A stretch of DNA of 64,000 nt from Alteromonas salexigens (GTDB lineage: Bacteria > Pseudomonadota > Gammaproteobacteria > Enterobacterales > Alteromonadaceae): contig NZ_JAOTJC010000002.1 of NCBI RefSeq assembly GCF_025628895.1, positions 1 to 64,000 of the forward strand, given 5' to 3'. Below, in pieces: positions 21,426-30,995 of this stretch. How positions within the stretch are numbered: position 1 is the first letter of the stretch; every line of letters begins with the position of its first letter. The notes beneath the pieces are model-generated. The model did not search any database. It was given only the letters and a program-made list of their open reading frames with translations, and was not told the DNA's origin. Made by a program: the position numbers and the translations under genes.

Positions 21426-22493
21426 TTACACGCTGTTGATCGGGTTTACTGTCTCAATACACTCACGCAGTACAGAGGTGGCAAAGCAGCCGCTGGGCAG
21501 GCTGAAAGACAGCGTTAATGTATCACCCTTAGTTACCCATTCAAGCTGCTGCGGCCAGATTTTTATAGGGCGGCGCTCCTGTTCAAAGCCGGTGGTCTGC
21601 AAAAAGTCAGAGACATGGGAATAAGTGCTGGCCAGATTACTTTCCATGGTCCGGGCCTGCGACTGGGAGGGCAGCTCGCCGTCCCCCCAGAGCGGGGCGG
21701 TCGGAGACAGATCGGCCTCTTCATAGCGGGCCTGCAATTCGCTGTCGGTGCCATCATTGACAAAAAAGCTGTTGGAGCCTTGTAGCATAACCGCGTCGCC
21801 GGGAAGCACGGTGTCGAAGGTGTTAGTAGCAATCCGGTGGGAAATGACTTCATTAAACAACCAGCTGCGCAACGCCGACAAGGCCATTGAACGCTTGTTG
21901 CGGTGACGAATGGTTTCGCCAGCAATCATACGCTCAGCTAACACCAGGTTGCCGCCACGCATGACTTCGCCCTGATCGTTCATCCGCATCACACCAAAGC
22001 GCTGCTCGCCGTAATAATTCGGTACGCCCTGGGTACTGATTTGCTGCAGCTTTTCTTCGACGGCTTCGGGGTTAATAACCTGACGAAGCTGAATCTGAAA
22101 TGCATTGCCTTTTAACTGCCCGGTTTTAAGTTTCTTGTGATGACGGGTGTGACGCAATACCCGTACTCCTTCCAGGTTGAAACCGGAAAAATCAAAGTCA
22201 TCCTGGCCGGGGGCGTGCAGGCCGAACCATTGGCGGGTCACGGCATATTTGTCCTTGCGTCCGGCATAGGTCACCTGACGCAACGGTAACCCGGTATGGC
22301 GGGCGATCTGCTCGGCTAAATAAGCGGTATTGGTATTTTCTTTTTCTACAAAAATGAACTGGTGTTCGCCCTCGCCGGAAGGCTGATAACCGAGATCTTC
22401 GGTGACCTGAAAGTCATCGGCCTGAAACTTAAAGATACCGGTGGATACCGGATGGCCATATCGGTATTCCCAGTGTTGGGTAGTTAGCTCCAT
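21426..22493 (-). CDS. truD: tRNA pseudouridine(13) synthase
   Basis: TruD makes pseudouridine 13 in tRNA-Glu. 355 residues. The catalytic aspartate is D81 in [14 protein letters not shown] (D80 in E. coli). The TruD insertion domain lies roughly at 150-300 (NYYGEQRFG..., then [17 protein letters not shown]). The start codon overlaps the ispF stop by 10 bases and uses GAAGGAGG within ispF, so the two are translationally coupled. Confidence 0.96.
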   Translation of the reverse strand: MELTTQHWEYRYGHPVSTGIFKFQADDFQVTEDLGYQPSGEGEHQFIFVEKENTNTAYLAEQIARHTGLPLRQVTYAGRKDKYAVTRQWFGLHAPGQDDFDFSGFNLEGVRVLRHTRHHKKLKTGQLKGNAFQIQLRQVINPEAVEEKLQQISTQGVPNYYGEQRFGVMRMNDQGEVMRGGNLVLAERMIAGETIRHRNKRSMALSALRSWLFNEVISHRIATNTFDTVLPGDAVMLQGSNSFFVNDGTDSELQARYEEADLSPTAPLWGDGELPSQSQARTMESNLASTYSHVSDFLQTTGFEQERRPIKIWPQQLEWVTKGDTLTLSFSLPSGCFATSVLRECIETVNPINSV

Positions 22494-22969
22494 GAGCCCT
22501 CCTTCTGGATAAGCACCACCGCATGGGCGGCAATGCCTTCTTTACGGCCGGTATAACCGAGCTTTTCAGTGGTGGTGGCTTTCACATTAATTGCATCCAA
22601 GCTGCTGCCACAGTCCTCGGCAATGCGTGCGCGCATGGTGTCGATGAAAGGGGCCATTTTGGGCGCCTGGGCTACGATGGTCATGTCGGCGTTTACCAGC
22701 TGATAGCCTTGCTCGCCAAGCAAACCCATCACGTGACGGAGCAGTCCCCGGGAGTCGGCGCCGGCAAATTCGTCATCAGTGTCCGGGAAGTGCTTGCCAA
22801 TATCACCCATGGCCGCGGCGCCTAACAGCGCATCGCACAGTGCGTGCAGAAGTACGTCACCGTCGGAGTGAGCCAGTAAGCCCTGGCTGTGTTCAATCTG
22901 TACACCGCCTACGGTGATGGGGCCATCGCCGCCAAACTTATGTACATCGAAACCGTGTCCTATTCGCAT
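22484..22969 (-). CDS. ispF: 2-C-methyl-D-erythritol 2,4-cyclodiphosphate synthase
   Basis: Fifth step of the MEP isoprenoid pathway. 161 residues. The zinc ligands D8 and H10 ([10 protein letters not shown]) and the [20 protein letters not shown] and [11 protein letters not shown] motifs are conserved. It follows ispD by 20 bases and overlaps truD. Its product feeds the isopentenyl diphosphate used by IspB (13048). Confidence 0.97.
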   Translation of the reverse strand: MRIGHGFDVHKFGGDGPITVGGVQIEHSQGLLAHSDGDVLLHALCDALLGAAAMGDIGKHFPDTDDEFAGADSRGLLRHVMGLLGEQGYQLVNADMTIVAQAPKMAPFIDTMRARIAEDCGSSLDAINVKATTTEKLGYTGRKEGIAAHAVVLIQKEGSWS

Positions 22970-22989
22970 TAAATAACCTGTGTGATTCG

Positions 22990-23685
22990 CTAAGTCTGTT
23001 GTTGTAAATAAAATGCCGCCAGCGGCAAATCGGCCGGGCGGGTAATTTTGATGTTCGCCGGATTGGCGTCAATGAGCGCAACCTCAAACCCGGCCAGTTC
23101 CATTGCCGATGCTTCATCGGTAATCGGCTGCCCGGCTGCCAGACCATCGGTCAGCGCCTGTCTGAGCAGGCCAGTGGGGAATAACTGCGGGGTCAGGGCG
23201 TGCCACAAGTCGTCGCGGCTTTCTGTGTGGGCCACGGTAGCCTGACCGGCATGAGCCCGTTTCATGGTGTCCCGCACCGGCGTGGCCAGGATCCCGCCGG
23301 CTACATCATCGCGATCGGTGACCGTAAGCAGGCGATCGATATCCTCATGATCCAGACAGGGGCGGGCAGCATCATGTACCAGCGCCCAACTGTCATCCGA
23401 TAAGGCCCGCAGGGCATTGAGTACTGAATCGGCCCGCTCGTTACCGCCGGTGACTGTGGTCAGCCACGGACTGCCGGCTACTGGCAGGTCGGTAAAGTAG
23501 GGGTCGTCTGGATGTAACGCTACAATCACTTCGCTGATGGCTGCATGGGAGGCCAGCGCGTTCAGGGTATGTTCGAGAATGGTTTTACCAGCCAGTGTCA
23601 GGTATTGCTTCGGACGGTCTGCCTGCATGCGGGTGCCAATGCCAGCGGCAGGGATAACAGCATAAATGGCGGGTTTGGTGCTCAT
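22990..23685 (-). CDS. ispD: 2-C-methyl-D-erythritol 4-phosphate cytidylyltransferase
   Basis: Third step of the MEP pathway, forming CDP-methylerythritol. 231 residues. It has the nucleotide-binding N terminus [27 protein letters not shown] and [11 protein letters not shown]. It starts three bases after ftsB, a tight and common pairing. Confidence 0.96.
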   Translation of the reverse strand: MSTKPAIYAVIPAAGIGTRMQADRPKQYLTLAGKTILEHTLNALASHAAISEVIVALHPDDPYFTDLPVAGSPWLTTVTGGNERADSVLNALRALSDDSWALVHDAARPCLDHEDIDRLLTVTDRDDVAGGILATPVRDTMKRAHAGQATVAHTESRDDLWHALTPQLFPTGLLRQALTDGLAAGQPITDEASAMELAGFEVALIDANPANIKITRPADLPLAAFYLQQQT

Positions 23686-23688
23686 AAG

Positions 23689-23988
23689 TTATTCATTTTC
23701 GGCTGGCAGAATACGATAAAAGGTTTCTCCTTCCTTGACCAGTCCCAGCTCGTTGCGGGCCCTTTCTTCAATGGCTTCCAGACCGATTTTAAGGTCGTTA
23801 ATGTCGGCCTTGAGCAGAGCATTGCGCTGCACCAGATTGGCGTTCTGAAGAGACTGATCGTGTACTTCCTGTTTACGTGCCAGGTAGTCGGGGATGCTGT
23901 TTTTGCCTGACCATAGCCGATACTGCAGCAATACCAGCAACAGCACTAATACTATGGTAACCCATTTATCTTGCCACACGGCTTTCAC
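23689..23988 (-). CDS. ftsB: Cell division protein FtsB
   Basis: A 99-residue bitopic membrane protein of the FtsQ-FtsB-FtsL divisome subcomplex. A short cytoplasmic start, one membrane helix (~9-24, VTIVLVLLLVLLQYRLW), a periplasmic coiled coil (~34-72) and the conserved ARNELGLVKEGETFYRI segment match the family. It is the first gene of the leftward ispD-ispF-truD-surE-pcm-yqaA-nlpD-rpoS run. Confidence 0.95.
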   Translation of the reverse strand: MKAVWQDKWVTIVLVLLLVLLQYRLWSGKNSIPDYLARKQEVHDQSLQNANLVQRNALLKADINDLKIGLEAIEERARNELGLVKEGETFYRILPAENE

Positions 23989-24107
23989 CTGTTGTAATCA
24001 GAAAGTGGTGTAATGCGAAGTACAACGCAGACGCAGTGCCTTCTGCGCCTGCATGAGGGCTATTATGCCGCGATGTGCGGTCAATGCAAACAGAACCACT
24101 TGCCGGG

Positions 24108-25817
24108 TTAGTTGTTGTTTCCCAGTTTACTTTTCAGTTTGTCGAACAGTTTGCCTTTCTGGGCATCGATCAGGCTGGTCAGTTGCGTTTCCAGCAAGGC
24201 TTCCAGCGCTTCCGAGTCGCCCTGAGCAGCGCTAAGCATGGCATTAACATCCACCAGTTGTGCGGCCGCAGCGTCCTGTTGCTGACTGACCATGGCGTTC
24301 AGTTTGCTGTTCAGCTCATTAAGCTTGTCCTGTTGGGAAGCGGTGAGCTGGGAAAGCGCGGCCTGGGCCAGTTGGTTATCCAGATCCGATTTAATGCTGA
24401 AGTCCGGGTCAGCCAGGGTGCCGTTCAGTTGCATGTTAATGTCCAGACTGCTGAGTGACTGCAATGCCTGTGCGATGCCCCGGGTGATCTCGCTATTGCC
24501 GGAGGCCTCCATTACCAGTTCACGCAAATCGATATTGCCGCTGCCGGTCAGGGCGTTATCCGTCACTGTCATAGAGCCTGAGGTTGCCATCAGGGCTTTT
24601 TGCAACATGGCGGACAGTTTTTCACTCTGGCTAAACGAAATATCCGCCAGGCTGACGCCGGCCAGTGACCATTCCTGTGCAGCATCCACACCGTCACTGT
24701 CTATCCAGAACTGACCACTGGACTCGAACTGTTTTAACAGTTCTCCAGCGGCCGCAATGCTAAAGGTAGTGGGCTCGCCGACCAGGGGGTGAGTATTGGT
24801 AATGTTCTGCCAAACGCTTGAAATGGTTTCTTCCTTCCACTTTACGGTCACATCAGCCTGGCGCACCAGAATCGAGGGCAGGTCGGTGGGTTCTTCCGCA
24901 GCGCCCTCTTTTTCCTGAATCAGGGGCAGCACAATTTGCACAGCAGCCATCAGGTATTCGGTATATTCGGCGGCTTTGTCACCGAACACGAACTGAGTTA
25001 CCTGCTCCAGCGCGGCGGAATCGCCGGCTACAATGCCTTTCAGCAACTCGTAGTCCTGAGCAGGCGCTGCTTTCAGATTTGCCACGCTTTCCCGCAGGGC
25101 TTTTTTGGCTTCACTGGCGTTCGTGGTGAACTGACTAATTTGCGCTTTGTCTGCGCGAATTTCCTCTTTCAGCTTGTCGAGGGTTTCCCGGGCCTGGAGA
25201 AGCGCCTGTGGATCTTTGGGATCGGTGTCTTTTAGTTGCTGAATTTGGGTCTTGTAGTAATCCAGGCGTTCGCTGTCGGGTAATGCTTCATAATTTTCTT
25301 TCAGACCGTCGGCGTACTTGGCGTAAGTTTGCTGTGCCTGCTCAACTGCCGCGGAGGTTTTAAGCGGGTTGCGCGCCAGCAATTCGTCCACGGTCGGGAT
25401 CGCCTCCTGAGCCTTGGCCTTTATCTCGTCGAAAGAGAGTGAGTTAGTGGGCTGGCGATACACCTCTCCCGGGGTCTCGCGGGGCTGATCAAACTGCACA
25501 TCCAGCAAGTCCAGATTATTGACAATGACCCGGTCTGACAATAAGGGCAGCAGTTCAACATCAGCGCGGGCGGTGCCCACCAGCACTTTGTTGCGGGAAG
25601 GCGTGGCGGCATCGGTCAGGCCGATGCCCTGCATTTCCACTTCGGCGGGGTACAGGGAGTGATCAAACTCAGCAATATTGACTTCCGCGCCATAAGATTC
25701 CGAAAGCTTGCCTTCCACAATACTTTTAATAATGACGTTGGCAAACAGCCAATAGGCAACCACCGGCAGAATAATGACTGCCAGTACAATATAACGACGC
25801 TTAACTTTTCCGCTCAT
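24108..25817 (-). CDS. TIGR03545 family membrane protein, AsmA-like
   Basis: 569 residues from the ATG at 25817, chosen for its strong AGGAGG site; the longer frame to 25928 has none. One N-terminal membrane helix (~8-28) anchors a large periplasmic part. The first section (IKSIVEGKLSESYGAEVNIAEFDHSLYPAEVEMQGI) resembles the start of AsmA/YhdP-type proteins that bridge membranes in lipid transport. The middle (~130-270) is predicted coiled coil, and the C-terminal third again has AsmA-like repeats (GSGNIDLRELVMEASGNS). The family is widespread in gammaproteobacteria but has no established function. It is transcribed towards ftsB with a gap of about 120 bp. Confidence 0.75.
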   Translation of the reverse strand: MSGKVKRRYIVLAVIILPVVAYWLFANVIIKSIVEGKLSESYGAEVNIAEFDHSLYPAEVEMQGIGLTDAATPSRNKVLVGTARADVELLPLLSDRVIVNNLDLLDVQFDQPRETPGEVYRQPTNSLSFDEIKAKAQEAIPTVDELLARNPLKTSAAVEQAQQTYAKYADGLKENYEALPDSERLDYYKTQIQQLKDTDPKDPQALLQARETLDKLKEEIRADKAQISQFTTNASEAKKALRESVANLKAAPAQDYELLKGIVAGDSAALEQVTQFVFGDKAAEYTEYLMAAVQIVLPLIQEKEGAAEEPTDLPSILVRQADVTVKWKEETISSVWQNITNTHPLVGEPTTFSIAAAGELLKQFESSGQFWIDSDGVDAAQEWSLAGVSLADISFSQSEKLSAMLQKALMATSGSMTVTDNALTGSGNIDLRELVMEASGNSEITRGIAQALQSLSSLDINMQLNGTLADPDFSIKSDLDNQLAQAALSQLTASQQDKLNELNSKLNAMVSQQQDAAAAQLVDVNAMLSAAQGDSEALEALLETQLTSLIDAQKGKLFDKLKSKLGNNN

Positions 25818-26262
25818 AGTTCCTCCTGAACCCTGCTCGCACAATGCGATTCTCAGTGTATGCGATTGCTCTGACGCAGTAAAATAGCCGGTGATTACAT
25901 ATACCGGACGGCCGGGGAAAGTGATCATTCAGACCACGGCCAGTCACGCTGATATAAGCTCGTCTTCCACAGCAATGGGATCCTCTCAGATCACCGCTTA
26001 ATATACGATTTAATGTTTGCGGCAAACTGCCCGCAAAAGTTGACACAACGGGCTTCCCAGATGCCGCGACTGTGCTAGTATCCGCGACAATTCAGCGCTA
26101 TCTTGATCTTCCTGTTGGTAGTGGTAGTTAAAAGGGTTAGGACGCGGTCTGCCCGCGACAATTTTTTTACCCGCTACCGTGGCGAAAACCTTGCCACGAT
26201 GGCACTTATCGGTTTCCACAGGGAAGCATTTTTTCAAACCGGTTTAACACATAAGGGTTGCA
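25818..26262. other. Divergent TIGR03545 / putA intergenic region
   Basis: 445 bp without a convincing gene. A TGC-TAGTAT extended -10 element (about 26073-26081) could belong to a putA promoter, but no -35 partner is clear. GTGGC and GCCAC form a small hairpin about 80 bp before putA. Confidence 0.35.
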
Positions 26263-29200
26263 ATGCTCACGAACGACGATCTTTATACAACAACGCCTCT
26301 GCGGCAACGGATACGCGACTACTATCGAATCAGCGAGTCAGTAGCCATTGACCAGATCCTTCCGATTGCCGAGGTAAACCCTCGTGCACGCAGCCGTGCC
26401 TGGGAACGGGCCCGTAAAATGGTGCTGCAGATCCGTCGTGATCAGGAAGGTCACGGCGGCGTAGATGCCCTGCTGCATGAATATTCTCTGTCCACCGCAG
26501 AAGGTGTGGTACTGATGTGTCTGGCCGAAGCATTATTGCGGGTGCCAGATCAGGAAACCCAGGACGAATTGATCCGGGACAAATTATCAAAAGGCCAGTG
26601 GACCCCCCATCTGGGCAACTCAGAATCTCTGTTTGTTAACGCCTCGGCGTGGGGCCTGTTGCTTACCGGTAACATGGTGAACTATGCCGATAAGCGCAAA
26701 AAAGAACAGTTCGGTCTGCTTAAGCAAACTCTGGGTCGGCTCGGCGAGCCGGTGATCCGCCGGGCAATGAACATTGCCATGCGCGTTATGGGACGTCAGT
26801 TCGTTATGGGTGAAACCATTGAAGACGCCGTCGATCGCGCTCAGGAAAAGGAAAAGAAAGGCTACGTTTATTCCTACGACATGCTGGGCGAAGGTGCCCG
26901 CACTATGAAGGATGCCGACCGTTACTATGATGCGTACGTGAAAGCCATCAAGGTCATCGGTAAAGCGGCAAAAGGACGTGGTCCCAAACGTTCACCGGGT
27001 ATATCGGTGAAGCTATCCGCCATTCACCCGCGCTTTGAGTTTCTGCAGCGCGAGCGGGCGATGGAAGAGATCCCCAAGCGGCTGAAAGACTTGTGCATGA
27101 TGGCCAAAGAGTACGACATTGGCCTGACCGTCGATGCAGAAGAAGCCGACCGCCTGGATCTGTCACTGGACATTATCGAAAAAGTCTTCAGCGACGATGA
27201 CTTAGACGGCTGGTCCGGCTTTGGTCTGGCGGTACAGTCATACCAAAAACGCGCGATTCACGTGATTGAGTGGCTACGCGAGCTGACCCTGCGGGTTGGC
27301 CGGACCTTGCAGGTACGCTTGGTGAAAGGCGCGTACTGGGATACCGAAATTAAGCTGACGCAACAGGGCGGACTGGAAGAATTCCCGGTATTTACCCGCA
27401 AATCGTCTACCGACGTGTCGTATCACGCCTGCGCCAACCGTCTGCTGGACTACCGCGATACTATTTACCCGCAGTTCGCGACACACAATGCGTACACCGC
27501 CTCGGTGATCATCGAACTGGCCGGTGACGACAAAGAAGGGTTTGAATTCCAGTGTCTGCACGGCATGGGCGATACCCTGTACGATCAGGTGGTAACCGAA
27601 GAAAAAATTCAGTGCCGGGTGTATGCACCGGTAGGCGAGCACGAAGACTTACTGGCATACCTGGTTCGCCGGTTGCTGGAAAATGGCGCCAACTCGTCGT
27701 TTGTTAACGCCATTGTAGATGACGAAAAACCGGTGGAGTCGCTACTGGAAGACCCGGTAGAGAAAACCCAACGTCTTAAAGTACGTTACAACAAGCTGAT
27801 TAAGACGCCGCGCGGTTTGTATGCGCCGGAGCGGGACAATTCCCGTGGTCTGGACCTGACTGACGTGAATGCGGTTCATGCGTTACAACATGAGCTGGCG
27901 CGCTGGAAAGACTTCTACAAGGTAAAAGAAAGCGAGCTGCCTGAAGGGGCGACGCCGGTACGCAGCCCGTCTAACCACAGTGATATTGTGGGTTATCATA
28001 TTTATGCCACCAAAGATGACATGCTGGCGTCATTGGACAAAGTCCACGAGGGCTTCCAGGCATGGTCAAAACGTGCGGTGGAAGAACGTGCTGAAATTCT
28101 TAACCGCACTGCGGATGCCCTTGAACGCCACATGGCTGAGCTTATCGCCATTTGTGTGCGGGAAGCCGGTAAAGTGGCGCAGGACAGCATTGACGAGGTG
28201 CGCGAAGCCGTCGATTTCTGCCGCTATTACGCCGTACGTGCGCAGGAACTGTCAGAAGATCAGCGCTTGTTACCCCGTGGTGCCACCCTGTGTATCAGCC
28301 CGTGGAACTTCCCACTGGCGATCTTCATGGGGCAGGTTGCAGCGGCCCTGGTGACCGGTAACACGGTTCTGGCCAAGCCAGCCGAGCAAACCAGTATCAT
28401 CGCTAAACGTGCGGTAGAGATCATGCATTCGGTGGGCTTGCCGGAAGATGCGCTGCAACTGATCATCTCACCCGGGAAAGGCGTGGGTGAAACCCTGCTG
28501 CCGGATGAGCGTATTAAGGCGGTGATGTTCACCGGCTCAACCCAAACCGGTACGCTGATTTCACAAACCCTGGCAAACCGCGGTGGTGAGCAGGTACCAC
28601 TGATTGCCGAAACAGGCGGTCAGAACTGCATGATCGTGGATTCCACTGCGCTGCCTGAACAGGTGGTGGATGACGTGGTGCATTCTGGTTTCCAGAGTGC
28701 CGGACAACGTTGTTCTGCCCTGCGGGTGCTGTTCGTGCAGGAAGACATTGCCGATAAGCTGACCGAAATGCTGATTGGCGCGATGAAAGAGCTGCATGTC
28801 GGCGACCCGGCTTATCTGTATACCGACATTGGTCCGGTAATCGACGGTAAGGCTCTGGGCACCCTGACCGACCATGTAGAGTACATGGAAGGCAAAGGCA
28901 AACTGCTGTACCGCGCGGACCTCCCGGAAACCGCCAATAATGGCACCTACTTCCCCCCCACGTTGTATGAAATTGACAACATCAATGTGCTGGAGAAGGA
29001 AGTGTTTGGTCCGGTAGTGCATATCGTCCGCTTCAAGGCCAAAGAACTGGATGATGTACTTGCGCAAATCAACAGTACCGGCTACGGCCTGACCATGGGT
29101 GTGCATTCACGGATTGAAGAGCGGGGCCACGAACTGGCCGCGAAGAGTCGCGCCGGTAACGTATATATTAACCGCAATATGATTGGTGCCATTGTAGGTG

Positions 29201-30063
29201 TGCAGCCCTTCGGTGGGCGCGGGTTATCGGGTACCGGGCCGAAGGCCGGTGGTCCCAACTACCTGCCTCGTCTGATGATGGAACGTGCGACACCTAAACC
29301 TACCCAGCTTGACGATGTGGAAGGGGAAGATACGGCACTGATGGGTGACGACCGGGTGTCCGACCAGGCCGCAGAACTGATGAAAAATGCCATGCAGGTG
29401 GAAGACAAATGGCGTCATACGCCACTTAACGACCGCTTATCCATGGTGCGTCAGCTGCTCGCCAAAGTCGCCAAAGTGGACATCATGGACGAGCTGGCGG
29501 ACGATTTGAATCGCACCCTGGCTACATCTCGTCAGCAGCTGACCTCTATCGAGCGCCGTCTGGCTAAGCCAACCGAGCTGCCAGGGCCAACCGGTGAGTC
29601 GAATAAACTCTACCTGGAGCCCCGTGGCGTGCTGTTGTGTTTCGCCGATAAAGACGTGACCTTCGAGTACTGGATGCTTTCCATCGTCACTGCACTGGCA
29701 ACCGGTAACGTGGTGGTGTCAGTGGTCTCGGAAATCTTCTATGAAGAGGCCCTGGAATTCCAGAGTAATCTGGAAGCCACCGGCGCACCGAAAGGTATTT
29801 TCCAGGTGGCCAAGCTGTCATACTTCGACGCCCTGTTGATGGACGAGAACCTGTCAGGCGTGGTGGTAGATTCCAGCACCGAACGGACAGCCAGAATCTC
29901 TGCCATGCTGTCGTCACGGGTAGGCGCTATATTGCCGGTGATTACCGCGGAATATAACGACAAGCTTATTCAGCGACTGATGACGGAAAAAACCATCAGT
30001 ATTGATACCACGGCATCCGGCGGTAACACCTCGCTGATGACGCTGGTGGAAGACGATGAATAA
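26263..30063 (+). CDS. putA: Bifunctional proline dehydrogenase / glutamate semialdehyde dehydrogenase
   Basis: PutA oxidises proline to glutamate in two steps with substrate channelling, passing electrons to quinone via FAD. 1266 residues. It lacks the N-terminal ribbon-helix-helix of E. coli PutA, so it should not repress its own gene. The PRODH barrel spans ~170-480, with SVKLSAIHPRF, LTVDAEEADRLDLSL and LVKGAYWDTEIK. The ALDH domain spans ~560-1010, with E783 (AETGGQN) and the nucleophile C817 (SAGQRCSALR). The last ~200 residues form the ALDH-like C-terminal domain that closes the tunnel in type-B PutAs (NKLYLEPRGVLLCFADKD). AAGGG precedes the ATG. A strong terminator follows. Confidence 0.97.
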   Translation: MLTNDDLYTTTPLRQRIRDYYRISESVAIDQILPIAEVNPRARSRAWERARKMVLQIRRDQEGHGGVDALLHEYSLSTAEGVVLMCLAEALLRVPDQETQDELIRDKLSKGQWTPHLGNSESLFVNASAWGLLLTGNMVNYADKRKKEQFGLLKQTLGRLGEPVIRRAMNIAMRVMGRQFVMGETIEDAVDRAQEKEKKGYVYSYDMLGEGARTMKDADRYYDAYVKAIKVIGKAAKGRGPKRSPGISVKLSAIHPRFEFLQRERAMEEIPKRLKDLCMMAKEYDIGLTVDAEEADRLDLSLDIIEKVFSDDDLDGWSGFGLAVQSYQKRAIHVIEWLRELTLRVGRTLQVRLVKGAYWDTEIKLTQQGGLEEFPVFTRKSSTDVSYHACANRLLDYRDTIYPQFATHNAYTASVIIELAGDDKEGFEFQCLHGMGDTLYDQVVTEEKIQCRVYAPVGEHEDLLAYLVRRLLENGANSSFVNAIVDDEKPVESLLEDPVEKTQRLKVRYNKLIKTPRGLYAPERDNSRGLDLTDVNAVHALQHELARWKDFYKVKESELPEGATPVRSPSNHSDIVGYHIYATKDDMLASLDKVHEGFQAWSKRAVEERAEILNRTADALERHMAELIAICVREAGKVAQDSIDEVREAVDFCRYYAVRAQELSEDQRLLPRGATLCISPWNFPLAIFMGQVAAALVTGNTVLAKPAEQTSIIAKRAVEIMHSVGLPEDALQLIISPGKGVGETLLPDERIKAVMFTGSTQTGTLISQTLANRGGEQVPLIAETGGQNCMIVDSTALPEQVVDDVVHSGFQSAGQRCSALRVLFVQEDIADKLTEMLIGAMKELHVGDPAYLYTDIGPVIDGKALGTLTDHVEYMEGKGKLLYRADLPETANNGTYFPPTLYEIDNINVLEKEVFGPVVHIVRFKAKELDDVLAQINSTGYGLTMGVHSRIEERGHELAAKSRAGNVYINRNMIGAIVGVQPFGGRGLSGTGPKAGGPNYLPRLMMERATPKPTQLDDVEGEDTALMGDDRVSDQAAELMKNAMQVEDKWRHTPLNDRLSMVRQLLAKVAKVDIMDELADDLNRTLATSRQQLTSIERRLAKPTELPGPTGESNKLYLEPRGVLLCFADKDVTFEYWMLSIVTALATGNVVVSVVSEIFYEEALEFQSNLEATGAPKGIFQVAKLSYFDALLMDENLSGVVVDSSTERTARISAMLSSRVGAILPVITAEYNDKLIQRLMTEKTISIDTTASGGNTSLMTLVEDDE

Positions 30064-30090
30064 TGCCCGCTTAACCGCAGGCTGAAACAA

Positions 30091-30118
30091 AAAAAGCGCG
30101 ACTCAGTCGCGCTTTTTT
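30091..30118 (+). terminator. Intrinsic terminator after putA
   Basis: AGCGCGAC (30095-30102) pairs with GTCGCGCT (30106-30113) around TCA, flanked by A and T runs. It can serve both putA and the leftward SH3-domain gene. Confidence 0.93.
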
Positions 30119-30159
30119 ATTGCTAATGAAACCATCTGCACGGCAGCAGTATTACGTCA

Positions 30160-30762
30160 TTACATCCACTGGTCGTTACGGCGACGCTTCTTCGGTATGA
30201 AGGTCAGTAATACACCCAGAATAATGCCTACCCCGGCAACCAGCCCCCCGCGGGTAAACCAGCGCACCAGTTCATCCTGATCGGCACGATCGAGCTTGGT
30301 GGACAACTGGGTAATTTCCTCAGTTTGCTCATCGGTTTGTTTAGTTAACCGCGCCACCTGTTGGCGGGCTTCATTCAGTTGTTGCCGTAACCGGGTGGTT
30401 TCCTGTTGCGCTGCCTGCAGGCTGGCCTGACTGTCAGCCAGTTGCTCACTGATCATGGGCAACTGTTCGGCCATCGACATGGTATTACTGACATACTTGG
30501 TCTCTACCCAGCCTTCACGACCTTCATCATCGGTGATCTGAGTAAATTCCTGTTCCTGGTTACGTTGCAGCACCGTAATCGGCGTGCCGGCTTCAATCGA
30601 GCCCAGAATACGGTAGTTGCGGCCGGGTCCCGCGTGCATGAACACAAAAAGATCGTCCCGGATATAGTGAGAAGAGGACGCCTCTAAATTGCTGGTATCC
30701 TGCAGGCCAAATGCCTGACATGACATCGCAATCAGTGCGACCGAAAGCCACCTTCGAATCAT
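30160..30762 (-). CDS. ygiM: SH3-domain membrane protein, YgiM / TIGR04211 family
   Basis: 200 residues from the ATG at 30762, which opens a signal peptide (MIRRWLSVALIAMSCQAFG); the frame to 30825 is an extension without support. A bacterial SH3b domain lies at ~30-95 (YIRDDLFVFMHAGPGRNYRILG ... GREGWVETKYVS), then a coiled coil (~100-160, rich in Q and E), one membrane helix (~168-187) and a basic tail KKRRR. It is probably a periplasmic sensor or cell-wall-binding domain held by the inner membrane; its function is unknown. Divergent from ygiF, the same neighbour as in E. coli. Confidence 0.85.
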   Translation of the reverse strand: MIRRWLSVALIAMSCQAFGLQDTSNLEASSSHYIRDDLFVFMHAGPGRNYRILGSIEAGTPITVLQRNQEQEFTQITDDEGREGWVETKYVSNTMSMAEQLPMISEQLADSQASLQAAQQETTRLRQQLNEARQQVARLTKQTDEQTEEITQLSTKLDRADQDELVRWFTRGGLVAGVGIILGVLLTFIPKKRRRNDQWM

Positions 30763-30995
30763 AGTTAATCCATACGCTAAGAAAAAATCACTGACGATGG
30801 TAGGGCTTGCCTGCGCTAAAGGCAAGTCTGCCGTTGTCTGCCGCGCGAATTCAGGGCCTCTGCACAGGCGTATTTCTACCCTTAATGGGGGCAGAAACAG
30901 CGGGTAGGGTGGGCACGCAGGCCGGGGGCGCCGGCGTTGCTAATCCCCGGCGACAGCGGTAAGGTTAGCGCAACATAAGTAATGACAGTCCCGGC

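Noticed and set aside
30826-30995. CTTGCC/GGCAAG hairpin between ygiM and ygiF as a small RNA
   Set aside because: A six-pair stem alone with no promoter or terminator around it is expected by chance.
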